A DNA stretch of 64,000 nt from Cellulomonas sp. NTE-D12 (lineage in GTDB: Bacteria > Actinomycetota > Actinomycetes > Actinomycetales > Cellulomonadaceae): positions 620,001 to 684,000 of the forward strand of contig NZ_AP026442.1 in the NCBI RefSeq assembly GCF_027923705.1, read 5' to 3'. Position numbers and translations under genes: made by a program. The notes under the pieces were generated by a model. It was not told where the DNA came from. It saw only the letters and a list, made by a program, of their open reading frames with translations, and did not search any database. Shown piece after piece: positions 1 to 9,211 of this stretch. Position 1 is the stretch's first letter; every line of letters begins with the position of its first letter.

Positions 1-2712
1 CTTGAACGCGTCGACGGGGAACCGGTGCAGGGTCTCCAGCGAGGAGTAGCCGGTGCCGAAGTCGTCGATGTGCAGGCGCAGGCCCGCGTCGTGCAGCTGC
101 TGCATCAGGTGCAGGGCGACCTCGGGGCGGCGCATCAGCACGCCCTCGGTCACCTCCAGGGTGAGCCGGTCCGGGGTCAGTCCGTTGCGGGACAGCGCGT
201 CCAGCACACGGGGCAGCAGCCCGCGGTGCCAGAACTGCCGGTCGGACAGGTTGACCGCCACGTTCACGACGTCGGGACCCCACTCGGCCAGCTGCCGGCA
301 CACCTCGGCCAGCACCCAGTGGCCCAGCTGGACGATCAGCCCCGTCTCCTCCATCACCGGCAGGAACTCGTCGGGGAGCACCACGCCGCGTTCGGGGTGG
401 TGCCACCGGACCAGGGCCTCGAACCGGTCGGTGCGGCGGGACGTCAGGTTGACGATCGGCTGGTAGAACACCTCGAACTGGTGCTCGGCCAGGGCTCTGC
501 GGACCTCGGCGTGCAGGTGCTGGTGCCGGACGACGTGCTCCCGCATCGCATCGTCGAAGAAGGCGACCGCGCCCGGTTCCCGCGACTTGGCGCGGTACAT
601 CGCGGCGTCGGCGTCGCGCAGCACGTCCTCGGCCGACTCCTGGCCGACGCTGCCGGTGGCGATGCCGATGCTCGCCCGCACCGCGACGTCGGCCCCGTCC
701 AGGTCCAGCTTCTCGGCCAGCACCGCCTGCACCCGCTGCGCCACGCGGAGCGCCCCCTCGGGGCCCGTGTCGTGCAGCAGCACCGCGAACTCGTCGCCGC
801 CGAACCGCGCCCCGGTGTCCACCGAGCGCAGCTCGCGACGGATCCGGTCGCCCACGGCCGCCAGCACCCGGTCGCCCGCCTGGTGCCCCAGGGCGTCGTT
901 GATCAGCTTGAAGCCGTCGAGGTCGAGGAACAGCACCGCGAACGGGGTCCCGGTACGCTCGCGGCGGTCGATCGCCGCGGTGAGCCGCTCGAGGAACAGC
1001 CGCCGGTTGGGCAGGCCGGACAGCGCGTCGTGCAGCGAGCTGCGACGGACCTCCTCCTGCAGTCGGCGGGACTCGAGGGCCGTGCACAGCAGCCCGGCCC
1101 AGTGCTGGTACGTCTCGCGCGTCGACGCCGAGTCCACGGCTCCGACCAGCGCGAGCAGCCCCCAGTCGTGGGTGGTGGTGCGCACCGGGACGACGACGCA
1201 GATCTCGCGGTCGTCGTGCAGCAGGTCGAGCAGCTCGGTCGGGGGGAACGACTCGACGGCGGTGCGCGTGCCGACGTGGTGCGCCAGGGTGCCGCCGGCG
1301 TCGTACGCGCCGACCACGTCGAGGAGCTGGTCGGACCGCTCCTCGACGCGCAGCGCCAGGACGGCCGCCCGGACGTGGGTGCCGGCGAGCCAGCCGAGCG
1401 TACGAGGGTCGGTCTGGGTGGTGTCGAGGAGGGCGGCGTCGACGACGTACTGCTCGGCCATCGCGTCCTCGGTCTCCTCGACCTGACGCAGCAGGGCGCT
1501 GGCCTGCAGCCGCCACAGCGCGGTGGCGACCGCGCCCCAGGCGGAGACCTGCACGGGGGAGACGACGACCTCCGACGCGTACCGCGACACCGCCTCGATG
1601 ACGCGCCGCAGCGCGTCCGGCCGGGACGTCAGGCTGCGCACCAGGAGGACCAGCACGTCGACCTCCGCCTCGGTGGCCGGCTCCGTGGCCGTCAGCATCC
1701 GATCGACGGCACCCACCGCGGCCCGGACGGCCGTCCGCACGGGTGCGATGCGGCTCTCGTCGCCCAGCAGCACGGCGGTGAGGGCGCGCTCGAGCCGGAC
1801 GCGCGGAGCTGGGCCGGCTGAGTGCTCGGCCGGCGCGGCACCACGTGGCCGCGGCTCCGCCGAGCAGCCGCAGGACGTCCGCAGCGTCAGGGCACCCACC
1901 GGCGGCGTGACGACCGCGCTCGGCACCTGCTCACCACGGATCGCCGCGAGCACCAGCGTGGCGGCCAGCGCCCCCACCTCGTCGAAGCGCTGGTCGACGG
2001 TGGAGAGGGCGGGGACGGCGAACGCGCCCGCCTCGATGTTGTCGAAGCCGATGATCGCCAGCTCGTCCGGCAGCAGCATCCCGGCGGCGGTCAGCCGGCG
2101 CATCAGGCCGAGCGCGTTGCGGTCGGTGGCGACCATCAGCGCGGTGGGACGGGCGTCGGCGGCGAGCAGCAGACGGGCGGCCTCGTCCCCGCCGGTCTCC
2201 CCGTTGTTCGGGGCGCGCAGGACGAGGGCGGGGTCGAGCTCGAGGCCGTTCGCGGCCAACGCCTGCCGGTACGCCTCGTACCGGTCGCGGATGTCCTGCT
2301 GGGCGAAGTTGCCCACGAAGCCGATGCGGGTGTGCCCGTGCCCGACCAGGTGCTCCACGGCGGCCACGACCCCGCCGTGGTTGTCCGGCATCGCCGCGGG
2401 TGCCTGGAAGTCCGGCATCAGCGTGCTCGAGAGCACCACGGGCCGTCCGGTCTCGCGCAGCCGCCGCAGGTACTCCGCGCCGGCCGCGGTGGTGATGGAG
2501 ACGACGCCGCGCACGTGCGACCAGGCGACGGGGATGGAGAAGTCGCCGGGCTCGCCGGCCTCGTCCCGCGGCGCGGACTCGGGGAGCGTCTCGACCACGA
2601 CCACCCGTCCGCCCGCCTGGCTCACCTGCCGGGTGACACCGGCCAGCAGCTGGCCGAAGTAGTGGCCGCCCAGGCTGGGGGTGACCACCAGGACCGTCGT
2701 CGGGTCGTCCAC
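1..2712 (-). CDS. Sugar-binding-like sensor fused to GGDEF and EAL domains (partial)
   Basis: This gene continues past the window start; 904 codons are visible. From the GTG at 2712 the first ~300 residues form a LacI/periplasmic-binding-protein-like effector domain (VLVVTPSLGGHYFG near the start, GFDNIEAGAFAVPALSTV later) without the usual N-terminal HTH and without a signal peptide. A middle section looks GAF-like. Then comes a GGDEF domain with an intact GGDEF motif and an RSVD inhibitory site five residues before it, followed by an EAL domain with EALVRW. I infer a cytoplasmic small-molecule-responsive enzyme that makes and/or degrades cyclic di-GMP. GTG 2712 was chosen because a GAGAAGGG-like ribosome site lies just upstream, though the frame stays open further up. 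Beside it lies a sugar operon, so a sugar ligand is plausible but unproven. Confidence 0.85.
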   Translation of the reverse strand, partial: MDDPTTVLVVTPSLGGHYFGQLLAGVTRQVSQAGGRVVVVETLPESAPRDEAGEPGDFSIPVAWSHVRGVVSITTAAGAEYLRRLRETGRPVVLSSTLMPDFQAPAAMPDNHGGVVAAVEHLVGHGHTRIGFVGNFAQQDIRDRYEAYRQALAANGLELDPALVLRAPNNGETGGDEAARLLLAADARPTALMVATDRNALGLMRRLTAAGMLLPDELAIIGFDNIEAGAFAVPALSTVDQRFDEVGALAATLVLAAIRGEQVPSAVVTPPVGALTLRTSCGCSAEPRPRGAAPAEHSAGPAPRVRLERALTAVLLGDESRIAPVRTAVRAAVGAVDRMLTATEPATEAEVDVLVLLVRSLTSRPDALRRVIEAVSRYASEVVVSPVQVSAWGAVATALWRLQASALLRQVEETEDAMAEQYVVDAALLDTTQTDPRTLGWLAGTHVRAAVLALRVEERSDQLLDVVGAYDAGGTLAHHVGTRTAVESFPPTELLDLLHDDREICVVVPVRTTTHDWGLLALVGAVDSASTRETYQHWAGLLCTALESRRLQEEVRRSSLHDALSGLPNRRLFLERLTAAIDRRERTGTPFAVLFLDLDGFKLINDALGHQAGDRVLAAVGDRIRRELRSVDTGARFGGDEFAVLLHDTGPEGALRVAQRVQAVLAEKLDLDGADVAVRASIGIATGSVGQESAEDVLRDADAAMYRAKSREPGAVAFFDDAMREHVVRHQHLHAEVRRALAEHQFEVFYQPIVNLTSRRTDRFEALVRWHHPERGVVLPDEFLPVMEETGLIVQLGHWVLAEVCRQLAEWGPDVVNVAVNLSDRQFWHRGLLPRVLDALSRNGLTPDRLTLEVTEGVLMRRPEVALHLMQQLHDAGLRLHIDDFGTGYSSLETLHRFPVDAFK

Positions 2713-2813
2713 GGCTCTGCCCTTCTCGGCCCTTCGCGCACGCTGCCGGCAGCCACCGAGCGCTCTACGGTGAGCGACAGAGCCGGGCCGGCGTGCCAGC
2801 GAGCACCGTAACG

Positions 2814-2830
2814 CCCCGCGTGCCGCGGGG
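2814..2830. terminator. GC hairpin between the sensor gene and deoR
   Basis: A perfect 7-bp stem (CCCCGCG, loop TGC, CGCGGGG) sits about 70 bases past the stop of the DeoR gene, in the direction in which that gene is read. There is no T-run, so it may only be a weak terminator or a transcript end. Confidence 0.3.
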
Positions 2831-2896
2831 CCGACTGCCGCGCCCGCGCCGCGGCCGGGCCTGGCAAGGGAGCCGCGGGCGCCGGCGGTCCGGCGG

Positions 2897-3754
2897 TCAG
2901 TCCTCGGTCGTCGGTGCGTGGACCGCCAGGTCGACCGAGCCCGGGTGCAGCACCCGAACGCCTGCCCGGTCGAGCGCGTCCTGGAGCGCCTCCGGCGGCG
3001 CCACCTCGGTGATCAGGTAGTCCGCCCGGTCCAGCTCGGCGATCTGCGCGAACAGGCGGCGGCCGAACTTCGAGGAGTCGGCCAGGACCGCCACGCGGGA
3101 CGCCCGGCGCATCATCTCGGCCATCATCGACGCCTCGGACAGGTTGCTCGTGGAGTAGCCGCTGTCTGCCGAGACCGCTCCGACGCCGATGAACGCCAGG
3201 TCGCAGCGGATGTCGAGGTCGCCGCCGGACACCGACATGGGGATGCCGACCGGACCGACGGTGGCCTGGGCGGTCAGCCGCACCGAGCCGCCGAACACGT
3301 ACAGGTCGCGGATGGACTGCGGGGAGATCTCGGCCGGCAGCCGCAGGCTGTTGGTGGCGATCGTCAGGTCGCGGCGGTCCCGCAGGTGCCGCGCGAGGGC
3401 GAGCGTGGTGGTGCCGCCGTTCACCATGAGGGCGGCGTTGTCCTCGACCAGCGTGGCGGCGAGCTGGCCGATCACCTCCTTGGCGTCGGCCCGCAGGCGC
3501 AGGCGCACGTCCAGGCCGGTGTCCGGGCGCGGGTTGGCGGTCAGGCTGACGGCGCCGCCGTGGGTGCGGATCAGCACGCCGTCGGCGTCCAGCTGGTCGA
3601 GGTCCCGGCGGATGGTGTCCGGCGAGACGTCGAAGTGCTCCGCGAGGCGGGCGACGGTCACCTCACCGGCCTCCGCCACGTAGGCGGCGAGCTCGGCCTT
3701 GCGGCCGGCAGGCAGTCGCCGCGTCGCGACGCCCTCGGATGCTGAAGCGGACAT
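2897..3754 (-). CDS. DeoR/GlpR-family transcriptional regulator
   Basis: 285 residues. The N-terminal winged helix-turn-helix carries the DeoR signature (VTVARLAEHFDVSPDTIRRD, then LIRTHGGAV, roughly residues 30-70). The C-terminal DeoRC sugar-phosphate sensor domain contains GGTTTLALARHL and the long NSLRLPAEI and YFVFGG-like segments. It is divergent from the sugar ABC and aldolase operon starting at 3938, so it most likely represses that operon until a phosphorylated sugar binds. The start MSASASEGV at 3754 gives a normal family N-terminus; an ATG at 3772 with a GGTGGGGG stretch upstream is an alternative. The ligand cannot be told from sequence. Confidence 0.9.
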   Translation of the reverse strand: MSASASEGVATRRLPAGRKAELAAYVAEAGEVTVARLAEHFDVSPDTIRRDLDQLDADGVLIRTHGGAVSLTANPRPDTGLDVRLRLRADAKEVIGQLAATLVEDNAALMVNGGTTTLALARHLRDRRDLTIATNSLRLPAEISPQSIRDLYVFGGSVRLTAQATVGPVGIPMSVSGGDLDIRCDLAFIGVGAVSADSGYSTSNLSEASMMAEMMRRASRVAVLADSSKFGRRLFAQIAELDRADYLITEVAPPEALQDALDRAGVRVLHPGSVDLAVHAPTTED

Positions 3755-3769
3755 GCGCAAGTAGTAGCA

Positions 3770-3889
3770 CATAACAGCACGCCCCCACCGCATGCATGCA
3801 CGCGCTCCCACCCCAGATCGTTATGAGACGAGCGTCCAGCAGCCCTTGCGCGCCGGAGTGAGGCTGCGTTAGCGTGCACGAACACGCAG
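3770..3889. promoter_or_regulatory. Divergent deoR / sugar operon control region with inverted repeats
   Basis: The spacer between the two divergent genes holds two dyads: CATAAC at 3770-3775 paired with GTTATG at 3820-3825, and CTGCGT at 3864-3869 paired with ACGCAG at 3884-3889. Either could be the DeoR operator. The segment 3799-3812 also resembles half of a CelR site (11 of 14 positions). No strong -35/-10 pair is obvious, which is usual for this G+C level. Confidence 0.35.
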
Positions 3890-3937
3890 AAGTGCGCATC
3901 GAGGCGCACGATCTCGCAGGTCTCAGAGAGGAGCGAG

Positions 3938-5233
3938 ATGAGCAACGGTGCTCATGCAGTTCGGGCCGCTGTGGCGGTCCTCGGCGTAGCGGCGCTCGCG
4001 GTGACCGCCGGCTGCAGCAGCGGCTCGTCGTCCAGCACGTCGGCGTCCAGCGGCGACAGCGGCGGGAAGGTCACGCTCGAGTTCGCCCAGTGGTGGGAGC
4101 CGGAGCTGCCCGCGGGCGCGCTCAAGGGCCTCATGGACGACTTCACCAAGCAGAACCCGAACATCGAGGTGAAGCTGCTCAGCGGCCCCTACGCCTCGAC
4201 CAAGGAGCAGGTGGTCGCGGGGGCTGCATCGGGCACCATGTCGGACGTCGTCGGCCTCGACGGTGCGTGGGTGAGCGACTTCAAGAAGCAGGGCGCCATC
4301 GCGGACCTGTCGGCGCTGATGAAGCAGAACGGCTACGACGAGAGCCAGCTGGTCAGCCAGGTCAAGCTCGACGGCTCGACCTACATGATCCCGGTGCTCA
4401 ACTTCGTCTACCCGCTGTTCACCAACGACGACCTGCTGAGCAAGGCGGGGGTCACCGCACCTCCGTCGACCCGCACGCAGTTCATGGACGCGGCCAAGAA
4501 GATCACGGCCGGCGGCGCCGCCTCCGGGTGGGTGCTCCCGCTGTCGCTCGACGCGCCCAACGGCGTGCAGAACGACGTCATGTCGTGGGTCTGGGCGTCC
4601 GGCGGCTCGATGCTCAAGGACGGCAAGCCCGACCTGACCAACTCCGACGTGAAGGCCGGGACGCAGTTCGTCAAGGACCTGTGGGACGCCAAGGTCATCG
4701 CCCCCGGATCCTTCACCATGAAGGAGCAGGACAAGGTCGAGCAGTTCACCAACGGCCGCGTCGGGATGATGATCGACTCGCTCGCGCACATCAACCTGAT
4801 CCGCAAGGAGAACCCGAACCTCAAGTTCAGCATCTCGGCCATCCCGGCTGCTGACGGGTACTCGGGCAAGCGCGGCATCCCGTACGCCTCGTGGGGCATC
4901 GGCATCGCGCAGAACAGCAAGCACAAGGCCGAGGCGTGGAAGCTCGTCTCGTACCTGCTGAGCAAGGACGTCAACTCCAAGATGTCCACCCTGGCCAACG
5001 CCTTCCCGGGGAACACCGGCTCGACGCCGGACTTCTCCAACAGCGACCCGCTGTTCAAGTCCGCCTTCGAGATCTACAAGCAGGGCACCCCGGCGAACGA
5101 GTTCGTGGGCCTGCCGGTCTCCGAGCAGCTGATGCGTGACTTCGGCGAGCAGCTGCAGAGCACGCTCGACGGCAAGCAGTCCGTGGACGACGCACTGAAG
5201 AACGCCCAGGCCAAGTGGGTCGGCGAGTTCTAG
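3938..5233 (+). CDS. Sugar ABC transporter substrate-binding lipoprotein
   Basis: 431 residues. It has a signal peptide with a lipobox (AVTAGC near residue 24) followed by a Ser/Gly-rich linker, so the protein should be lipid-anchored outside the membrane. The rest fits family 1 extracellular solute-binding proteins (FAQWWEPELP, then NPNIEVKLLSGPY, and FTNGRVGMMIDS), which bind oligosaccharides or sugars. An AGAGAGGAGCG ribosome site precedes the ATG. It is the first gene of an operon with two permeases, an aldolase, a kinase, an epimerase and ManA. No ATPase gene is in the operon, so a shared MsiK-type ATPase elsewhere is likely. Confidence 0.93.
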   Translation: MSNGAHAVRAAVAVLGVAALAVTAGCSSGSSSSTSASSGDSGGKVTLEFAQWWEPELPAGALKGLMDDFTKQNPNIEVKLLSGPYASTKEQVVAGAASGTMSDVVGLDGAWVSDFKKQGAIADLSALMKQNGYDESQLVSQVKLDGSTYMIPVLNFVYPLFTNDDLLSKAGVTAPPSTRTQFMDAAKKITAGGAASGWVLPLSLDAPNGVQNDVMSWVWASGGSMLKDGKPDLTNSDVKAGTQFVKDLWDAKVIAPGSFTMKEQDKVEQFTNGRVGMMIDSLAHINLIRKENPNLKFSISAIPAADGYSGKRGIPYASWGIGIAQNSKHKAEAWKLVSYLLSKDVNSKMSTLANAFPGNTGSTPDFSNSDPLFKSAFEIYKQGTPANEFVGLPVSEQLMRDFGEQLQSTLDGKQSVDDALKNAQAKWVGEF

Positions 5234-5253
5234 TCCCCGAGCTCGACGACGTG

Positions 5254-5297
5254 GCGGTCCGCACCGGGAACGTGGCACGAGTCCCGGTGCGGACCGC
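5254..5297 (+). other. Intercistronic 16-bp perfect hairpin
   Basis: A perfect 16-bp inverted repeat (arms 5254-5269 and 5282-5297, 12-base loop) lies between the binding-protein stop and the ribosome site of the first permease. There is no T-run. Such elements usually protect the upstream mRNA end or partly terminate, making more binding protein than permease. Confidence 0.75.
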
Positions 5298-5316
5298 ACC
5301 GAAGGAGGTCCTCCAG

Positions 5317-6264
5317 TTGTCTGCACTCACGCACACGACGCACGCGGTGCCGGACGCCGCTCCGGTGGTCCGCCGCCGGGCGCACTGGCCGCTGCTGCGG
5401 CGCCGGCTGACGCCGTACGGGTACCTGGCACCGACCGTCGTGCTGCTGGTCGTCCTGATGTTCCTGCCGATCGCGATGGTGATCGGCTACTCGTTCCAGG
5501 ACAACGTCATCACCAACCCGAACCCGGTGTTCGTCGGCCTGAAGAACTACGTGAAGGTGCTCACCAACCCGGTGTTCTTCACCGCGGTGAAGAACACCCT
5601 GTACTTCACCGGTGTGAGCGTGGTGGCGCACCTGCTGCTCGGCCTGGGCTTCGCGATGATGCTGAACAGCCCGCTGCTGGGCAACCGCACCAAGGCGCTG
5701 TTCCGCATGGTGTACGTGCTCCCGTGGCTGTTCACCGTGGCGATCATCGCGGTGCTGTGGCGGATGCTGCTGGACCCCAGCGGGGTGGTGAACTACCTGC
5801 TGACCGTCGTGGGCCTGATCCACAAGAACGTCGAGTGGCTGGCGTCACCGGAGATCGCCCTGCACGCGGTGACCTTCATCAACGTGTGGTCCGGGTACCC
5901 GTTCTTCATGGTCAGCCTGCTGGCCGGTCTGCAGGGGATTCCCAAGGAGCTGTACGAGGCGGCGACCGTCGACGGTGCCGGTCCGCTGCAGAAGTTCCGC
6001 AGCGTCACGCTGCCGCAGCTGCGCCCGATCATCATCAGCATGGCGCTGCTGGACTTCATCTGGACCACGCAGCAGTTCGCGCTGATCTGGATGACCACCG
6101 GCGGCGGCCCCATCAACGTCACCGAGATGCTGAGCACGTTCACCTACAAGCTCGCATTCAGCCGGTACCAGTTCGCGCAGGCCAGCACCAGCGCGGTGAT
6201 CATCCTGCTGCTGTCGATGACGCTCGCGTTCTTCTACGTGCGGCACCAGAAGGCGAGGGACTGA
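5317..6264 (+). CDS. Sugar ABC transporter permease (MalF/UgpA type)
   Basis: 315 residues with about six membrane helices (first LAPTVVLLVVLMFLPIAMVI) and the binding-protein-dependent permease motif region EAATVDGAGPLQKF, which docks on the ATPase. The start is a TTG at 5317 with a strong GAAGGAGG site at 5301-5308; the open frame reaches back to 5215 but that part lies inside the hairpin. It ends two bases before the second permease and works with it as a heterodimer. Confidence 0.92.
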   Translation: MSALTHTTHAVPDAAPVVRRRAHWPLLRRRLTPYGYLAPTVVLLVVLMFLPIAMVIGYSFQDNVITNPNPVFVGLKNYVKVLTNPVFFTAVKNTLYFTGVSVVAHLLLGLGFAMMLNSPLLGNRTKALFRMVYVLPWLFTVAIIAVLWRMLLDPSGVVNYLLTVVGLIHKNVEWLASPEIALHAVTFINVWSGYPFFMVSLLAGLQGIPKELYEAATVDGAGPLQKFRSVTLPQLRPIIISMALLDFIWTTQQFALIWMTTGGGPINVTEMLSTFTYKLAFSRYQFAQASTSAVIILLLSMTLAFFYVRHQKARD

Positions 6265-6265
6265 C

Positions 6266-7111
6266 ATGGCGAGCACGGCCAAGCGCCGCCGGGAGAACAC
6301 CCAGCGCGCGTTCCTTCTCCTCGGCCTGGTGGTCGGCGGGCTGTTCGCCGGCTTCCCGGTGCTGTGGATGCTGTCGAACTCGTTCAAGCCGAACGTCGCG
6401 ATCTTCGCCACGCCACCCAAGCTGGTCAGCGGCTTCACGCTGCAGGCGTACAAGGAGATCTTCACCGACCCGACCAAGCTGCGGTACTTCGGCAACAGCT
6501 ACGTGGTGGCCCTCAGCGTCACGGCACTGACCCTGCTGGTCGGCATCCTGGCCGCCTACGCGTTCAGCCGGTACGAGTTCCCGTTCAAGCGGGTGCTCAA
6601 CATGGTGGTGATCAGCGTGCAGGCGGTGCCGCCCATCACGCTGCTGATCCCCTATTTCGGGCTGGTCGTGGCGCTGAAGATGTACAACACCTACCAGGGT
6701 CTGATCCTGACGTACATGGTGTTCACGCTGCCGTACGCGATCATCATGCTGACCGGCTATTTCAACACGCTGCCGCGTGAGCTGGACGAGGCGTGCAAGG
6801 TCGACGGGGCCAGCGGTTTCGGCGCCCTGTGGCGGATCCTCGTGCCGATCGCCGTCCCCGGAATCGTCTCGGTGGGCATCTACACGTTCATGATCGCGTG
6901 GAACGAGTACCTGTTCGCCCTCACGCTGACCAAGACGAACCAGATGCGGACCGTTCCGATCGGCATCCAGCTGCTCATGGGGCAGCACTCCTACGAGTGG
7001 AACCAGATGATGGCGATGAGCGTGCTCGGCGCCGTCCCGGTGCTGCTGCTCTTCCTCTTCTTCCAGCGCTTCTTCATCGGCGGGATGACCGCCGGTGCCG
7101 TGAAGCTCTGA
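6266..7111 (+). CDS. Sugar ABC transporter permease (MalG type)
   Basis: 281 residues, six predicted membrane helices starting with LLLGLVVGGLFAGFPVLWML. The EAA loop is DEACKVDGASGFGALWRI near residue 175. It starts two bases after the MalF-type partner stops, so the two are translationally linked. Together with the lipoprotein they form the import channel; the substrate is unknown but the downstream enzymes point to a hexose or an oligosaccharide that yields one. Confidence 0.92.
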   Translation: MASTAKRRRENTQRAFLLLGLVVGGLFAGFPVLWMLSNSFKPNVAIFATPPKLVSGFTLQAYKEIFTDPTKLRYFGNSYVVALSVTALTLLVGILAAYAFSRYEFPFKRVLNMVVISVQAVPPITLLIPYFGLVVALKMYNTYQGLILTYMVFTLPYAIIMLTGYFNTLPRELDEACKVDGASGFGALWRILVPIAVPGIVSVGIYTFMIAWNEYLFALTLTKTNQMRTVPIGIQLLMGQHSYEWNQMMAMSVLGAVPVLLLFLFFQRFFIGGMTAGAVKL

Positions 7112-7151
7112 CCGCCGGACCGTTCGAAAAACAAGGAAGCGAGAACCGAAC

Positions 7152-8012
7152 ATGTTGGTGAGTGGCAAGGACATCCTGGCGGTCGCGGACGCGAACAGCT
7201 TCGCGGTCCCGGCGTTCAACATCAGCGACTGGGCGATGTACAAGGGCATCGTCGAGATCAGCGAGGAGAAGGAGGCGCCGCTGATCGTCGCGATCCACCC
7301 GGACGAGCTCAGCCACATCGGGGTCGACCTGCTGCCGTCGATCATCGCCACGGCGCACCGCACGCACATCCCCGTCGCGATCCACCTGGACCACGGCGCC
7401 ACCTACGAGCAGGTGCTCACCGGCATCCAGGCGGGCTTCACCTCGACGATGATCGACGCCTCGGCCCTGCCGTTCGACGAGAACGTCGCGATCACCCGCA
7501 AGGTGGTCGAGGCGGCGCACGCCGTCGGGCTGTCCGTCGAGGGCGAGCTGGGCACCATCGGCAAGATGGACGCCGAGGCGGAGGACGGCTCGGACACGAT
7601 CATCTACACCGACCCGGACGACGCGGTCGCGTTCGTCGAGGCGACCGGCGTGGACAGCCTCGCGATCGCGATCGGCACCTGCCACGGCCTGTACCCGGAC
7701 TGGATGAAGCCGGCGCTCAAGCTCGACCTGCTGCAGGCGATCAAGGCGAAGGTGGGCGTCCCGCTGGTGCTGCACGGCGGGTCCAACAACCCGGACGACG
7801 AGATCGCGCAGGCCGTGAAGCTGGGGATCAACAAGATCAACATCTCGAGCGACATCAAGGCGAGCTACCACCGCAGGATGCGCGAGGTGCTGGCCGACCC
7901 GACGGTGCGCGAGCCGAACACGATCCAGCCGCCGAGCATCGAGGCCATGAAGCTCACCGCGGCGCAGAAGATCGACCTGTTCGACGCCGCCGGCAAGGCT
8001 CTGCTGTTCTGA
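7152..8012 (+). CDS. Class II (zinc) ketose-bisphosphate aldolase
   Basis: 286 residues, the usual length for FbaA/GatY/KbaY-type aldolases. The zinc site is visible: H81 in HLDHGATYEQ, E132 in VEGELGTIG, H178 in GTCHGLYP and H208 in LVLHGGSNN; D80 is the catalytic aspartate. These enzymes split fructose-1,6- or tagatose-1,6-bisphosphate into two triose phosphates. An AAGGAAGCGAG-like ribosome site precedes ATG 7152. The gene sits directly after the permeases and before an ADP-dependent kinase, consistent with kinase then aldolase steps. Sequence alone does not settle fructose versus tagatose specificity. Confidence 0.88.
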   Translation: MLVSGKDILAVADANSFAVPAFNISDWAMYKGIVEISEEKEAPLIVAIHPDELSHIGVDLLPSIIATAHRTHIPVAIHLDHGATYEQVLTGIQAGFTSTMIDASALPFDENVAITRKVVEAAHAVGLSVEGELGTIGKMDAEAEDGSDTIIYTDPDDAVAFVEATGVDSLAIAIGTCHGLYPDWMKPALKLDLLQAIKAKVGVPLVLHGGSNNPDDEIAQAVKLGINKINISSDIKASYHRRMREVLADPTVREPNTIQPPSIEAMKLTAAQKIDLFDAAGKALLF

Positions 8013-8026
8013 GGTTGTACCGAGCC

Positions 8027-9211
8027 ATGAAGAACGCGGTTCTGGGCCTCGGCGGCACGGTCGACTACGAGGTCAGGTGGGACGACCCGACCGTGCAGGC
8101 GCTCGCCGAGGCGTACGGGATCGCGACCGACGAGCTGGACCGGCTGCTGCCGATCGGCTCGGAGCGCGACCTGGTGCGGACGGTCCTCGCGTTCCTGCGC
8201 GACGGCGGCGGGGGAGAGCGGTACGTCGCCTCCTCCGCCGTCGTCGAGCAGTTCGCGGCCCGCTTCGACACCCGCATCACCCTCGGCGGGACGTGCGTGC
8301 GGGCGGCTCTCGCGATGGCCAAGCTCGACCTGCCGAGCACGGTGCACCTGGTCAGCATCGACGACCACGTGCGGCGGCTGCTGCCGGCGCAGGTGGCGTA
8401 CGTGTGCAGCGCCGAGCACGACTCGACGGACCCGCACCTGATCGTGCAGTACCCCGCCGGCGCCACCGTGAAGCTGGGGCCGGACCTGCTGCGGGCGCCG
8501 CGGCCCAACCGGCTGATCTACACCAACGACCCGCCGAACGCGGAGCTGCTGCTCAGCGAGGAGCTGGGTGCCGTGCTGGCCGAGGCCGACGTGTTCCTCG
8601 TCTCGGGGTTCAACACCATCCGCGACGCGGACATGCTCGCCGAGCGGCTGGACGACCTGCGGCGCCACCTGCGGCACCTACCTGCCGGTGCGCTGGTGGT
8701 CTACGAGGACGCCGGCTTCCACGTGCCGGCGCTCAGCGCTCTGGTCCGCGAGCGGCTGCTGGACGCGGTGGACCTGTACGGCATGAACGAGGACGAGATG
8801 CAGGCGTACGTCGGGCAGCAGGTGGACCTGCTCGACGCGCCCGCGATGGTGGGTCACCTGCGGGCGCTGCAGCAGGTGGTGCCGGCCCGCACGCTGCTGG
8901 TGCACAGCGGGTGCTGGGCGCTGACGTACGGGCCTCGCAGCCGCGAGTGGCGGGACGCCTTGCGCGGCGGCGTGACGATGGCGGGCGCCCGGTACGCACT
9001 GGGCGACGACTTCACCGCGGCGGACTACGACGTGGTGGGCACCGGGCCGGTCAGCGCCGCCGGCGCCCGGTTCGCGGCGGAGCTCGAGGCGCTGCTGGGC
9101 GACGAGGTCTGCGTCGTCCCGGCGCTCGACCTGGACGTGCCGCGGCCGACGACGATCGGGCTGGGCGACACCTTCGTCGGCGGCCTGATCGCGGCGGTGG
9201 TGCAGCGATGA
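8027..9211 (+). CDS. ADP-dependent phosphofructokinase/glucokinase family protein
   Basis: 394 residues. It matches the ADP-dependent sugar kinase family (ADP_PFK_GK, ribokinase fold): a large-domain NEDE motif in GMNEDEM near residue 254, and TIGLGDTF at the C-terminus holding the catalytic Asp near residue 383. The family uses ADP, not ATP, as phosphate donor and is best known from hyperthermophilic archaea and animals. ATG 8027 was preferred over a TTG at 8015 because GAGG at 8011-8014 gives workable spacing. It lies between an aldolase and an epimerase, so it probably makes the bisphosphate that the aldolase cleaves. Possible dual glucose/fructose-6-P activity is inference. Confidence 0.82.
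   Translation: MKNAVLGLGGTVDYEVRWDDPTVQALAEAYGIATDELDRLLPIGSERDLVRTVLAFLRDGGGGERYVASSAVVEQFAARFDTRITLGGTCVRAALAMAKLDLPSTVHLVSIDDHVRRLLPAQVAYVCSAEHDSTDPHLIVQYPAGATVKLGPDLLRAPRPNRLIYTNDPPNAELLLSEELGAVLAEADVFLVSGFNTIRDADMLAERLDDLRRHLRHLPAGALVVYEDAGFHVPALSALVRERLLDAVDLYGMNEDEMQAYVGQQVDLLDAPAMVGHLRALQQVVPARTLLVHSGCWALTYGPRSREWRDALRGGVTMAGARYALGDDFTAADYDVVGTGPVSAAGARFAAELEALLGDEVCVVPALDLDVPRPTTIGLGDTFVGGLIAAVVQR

Noticed and set aside
25..1821. Long plus-strand open frame of 598 codons
   Set aside because: It is the antisense of the GGDEF/EAL gene. The translation is rich in H, Q, V and R without motifs, while the minus frame shows intact GGDEF and EAL.
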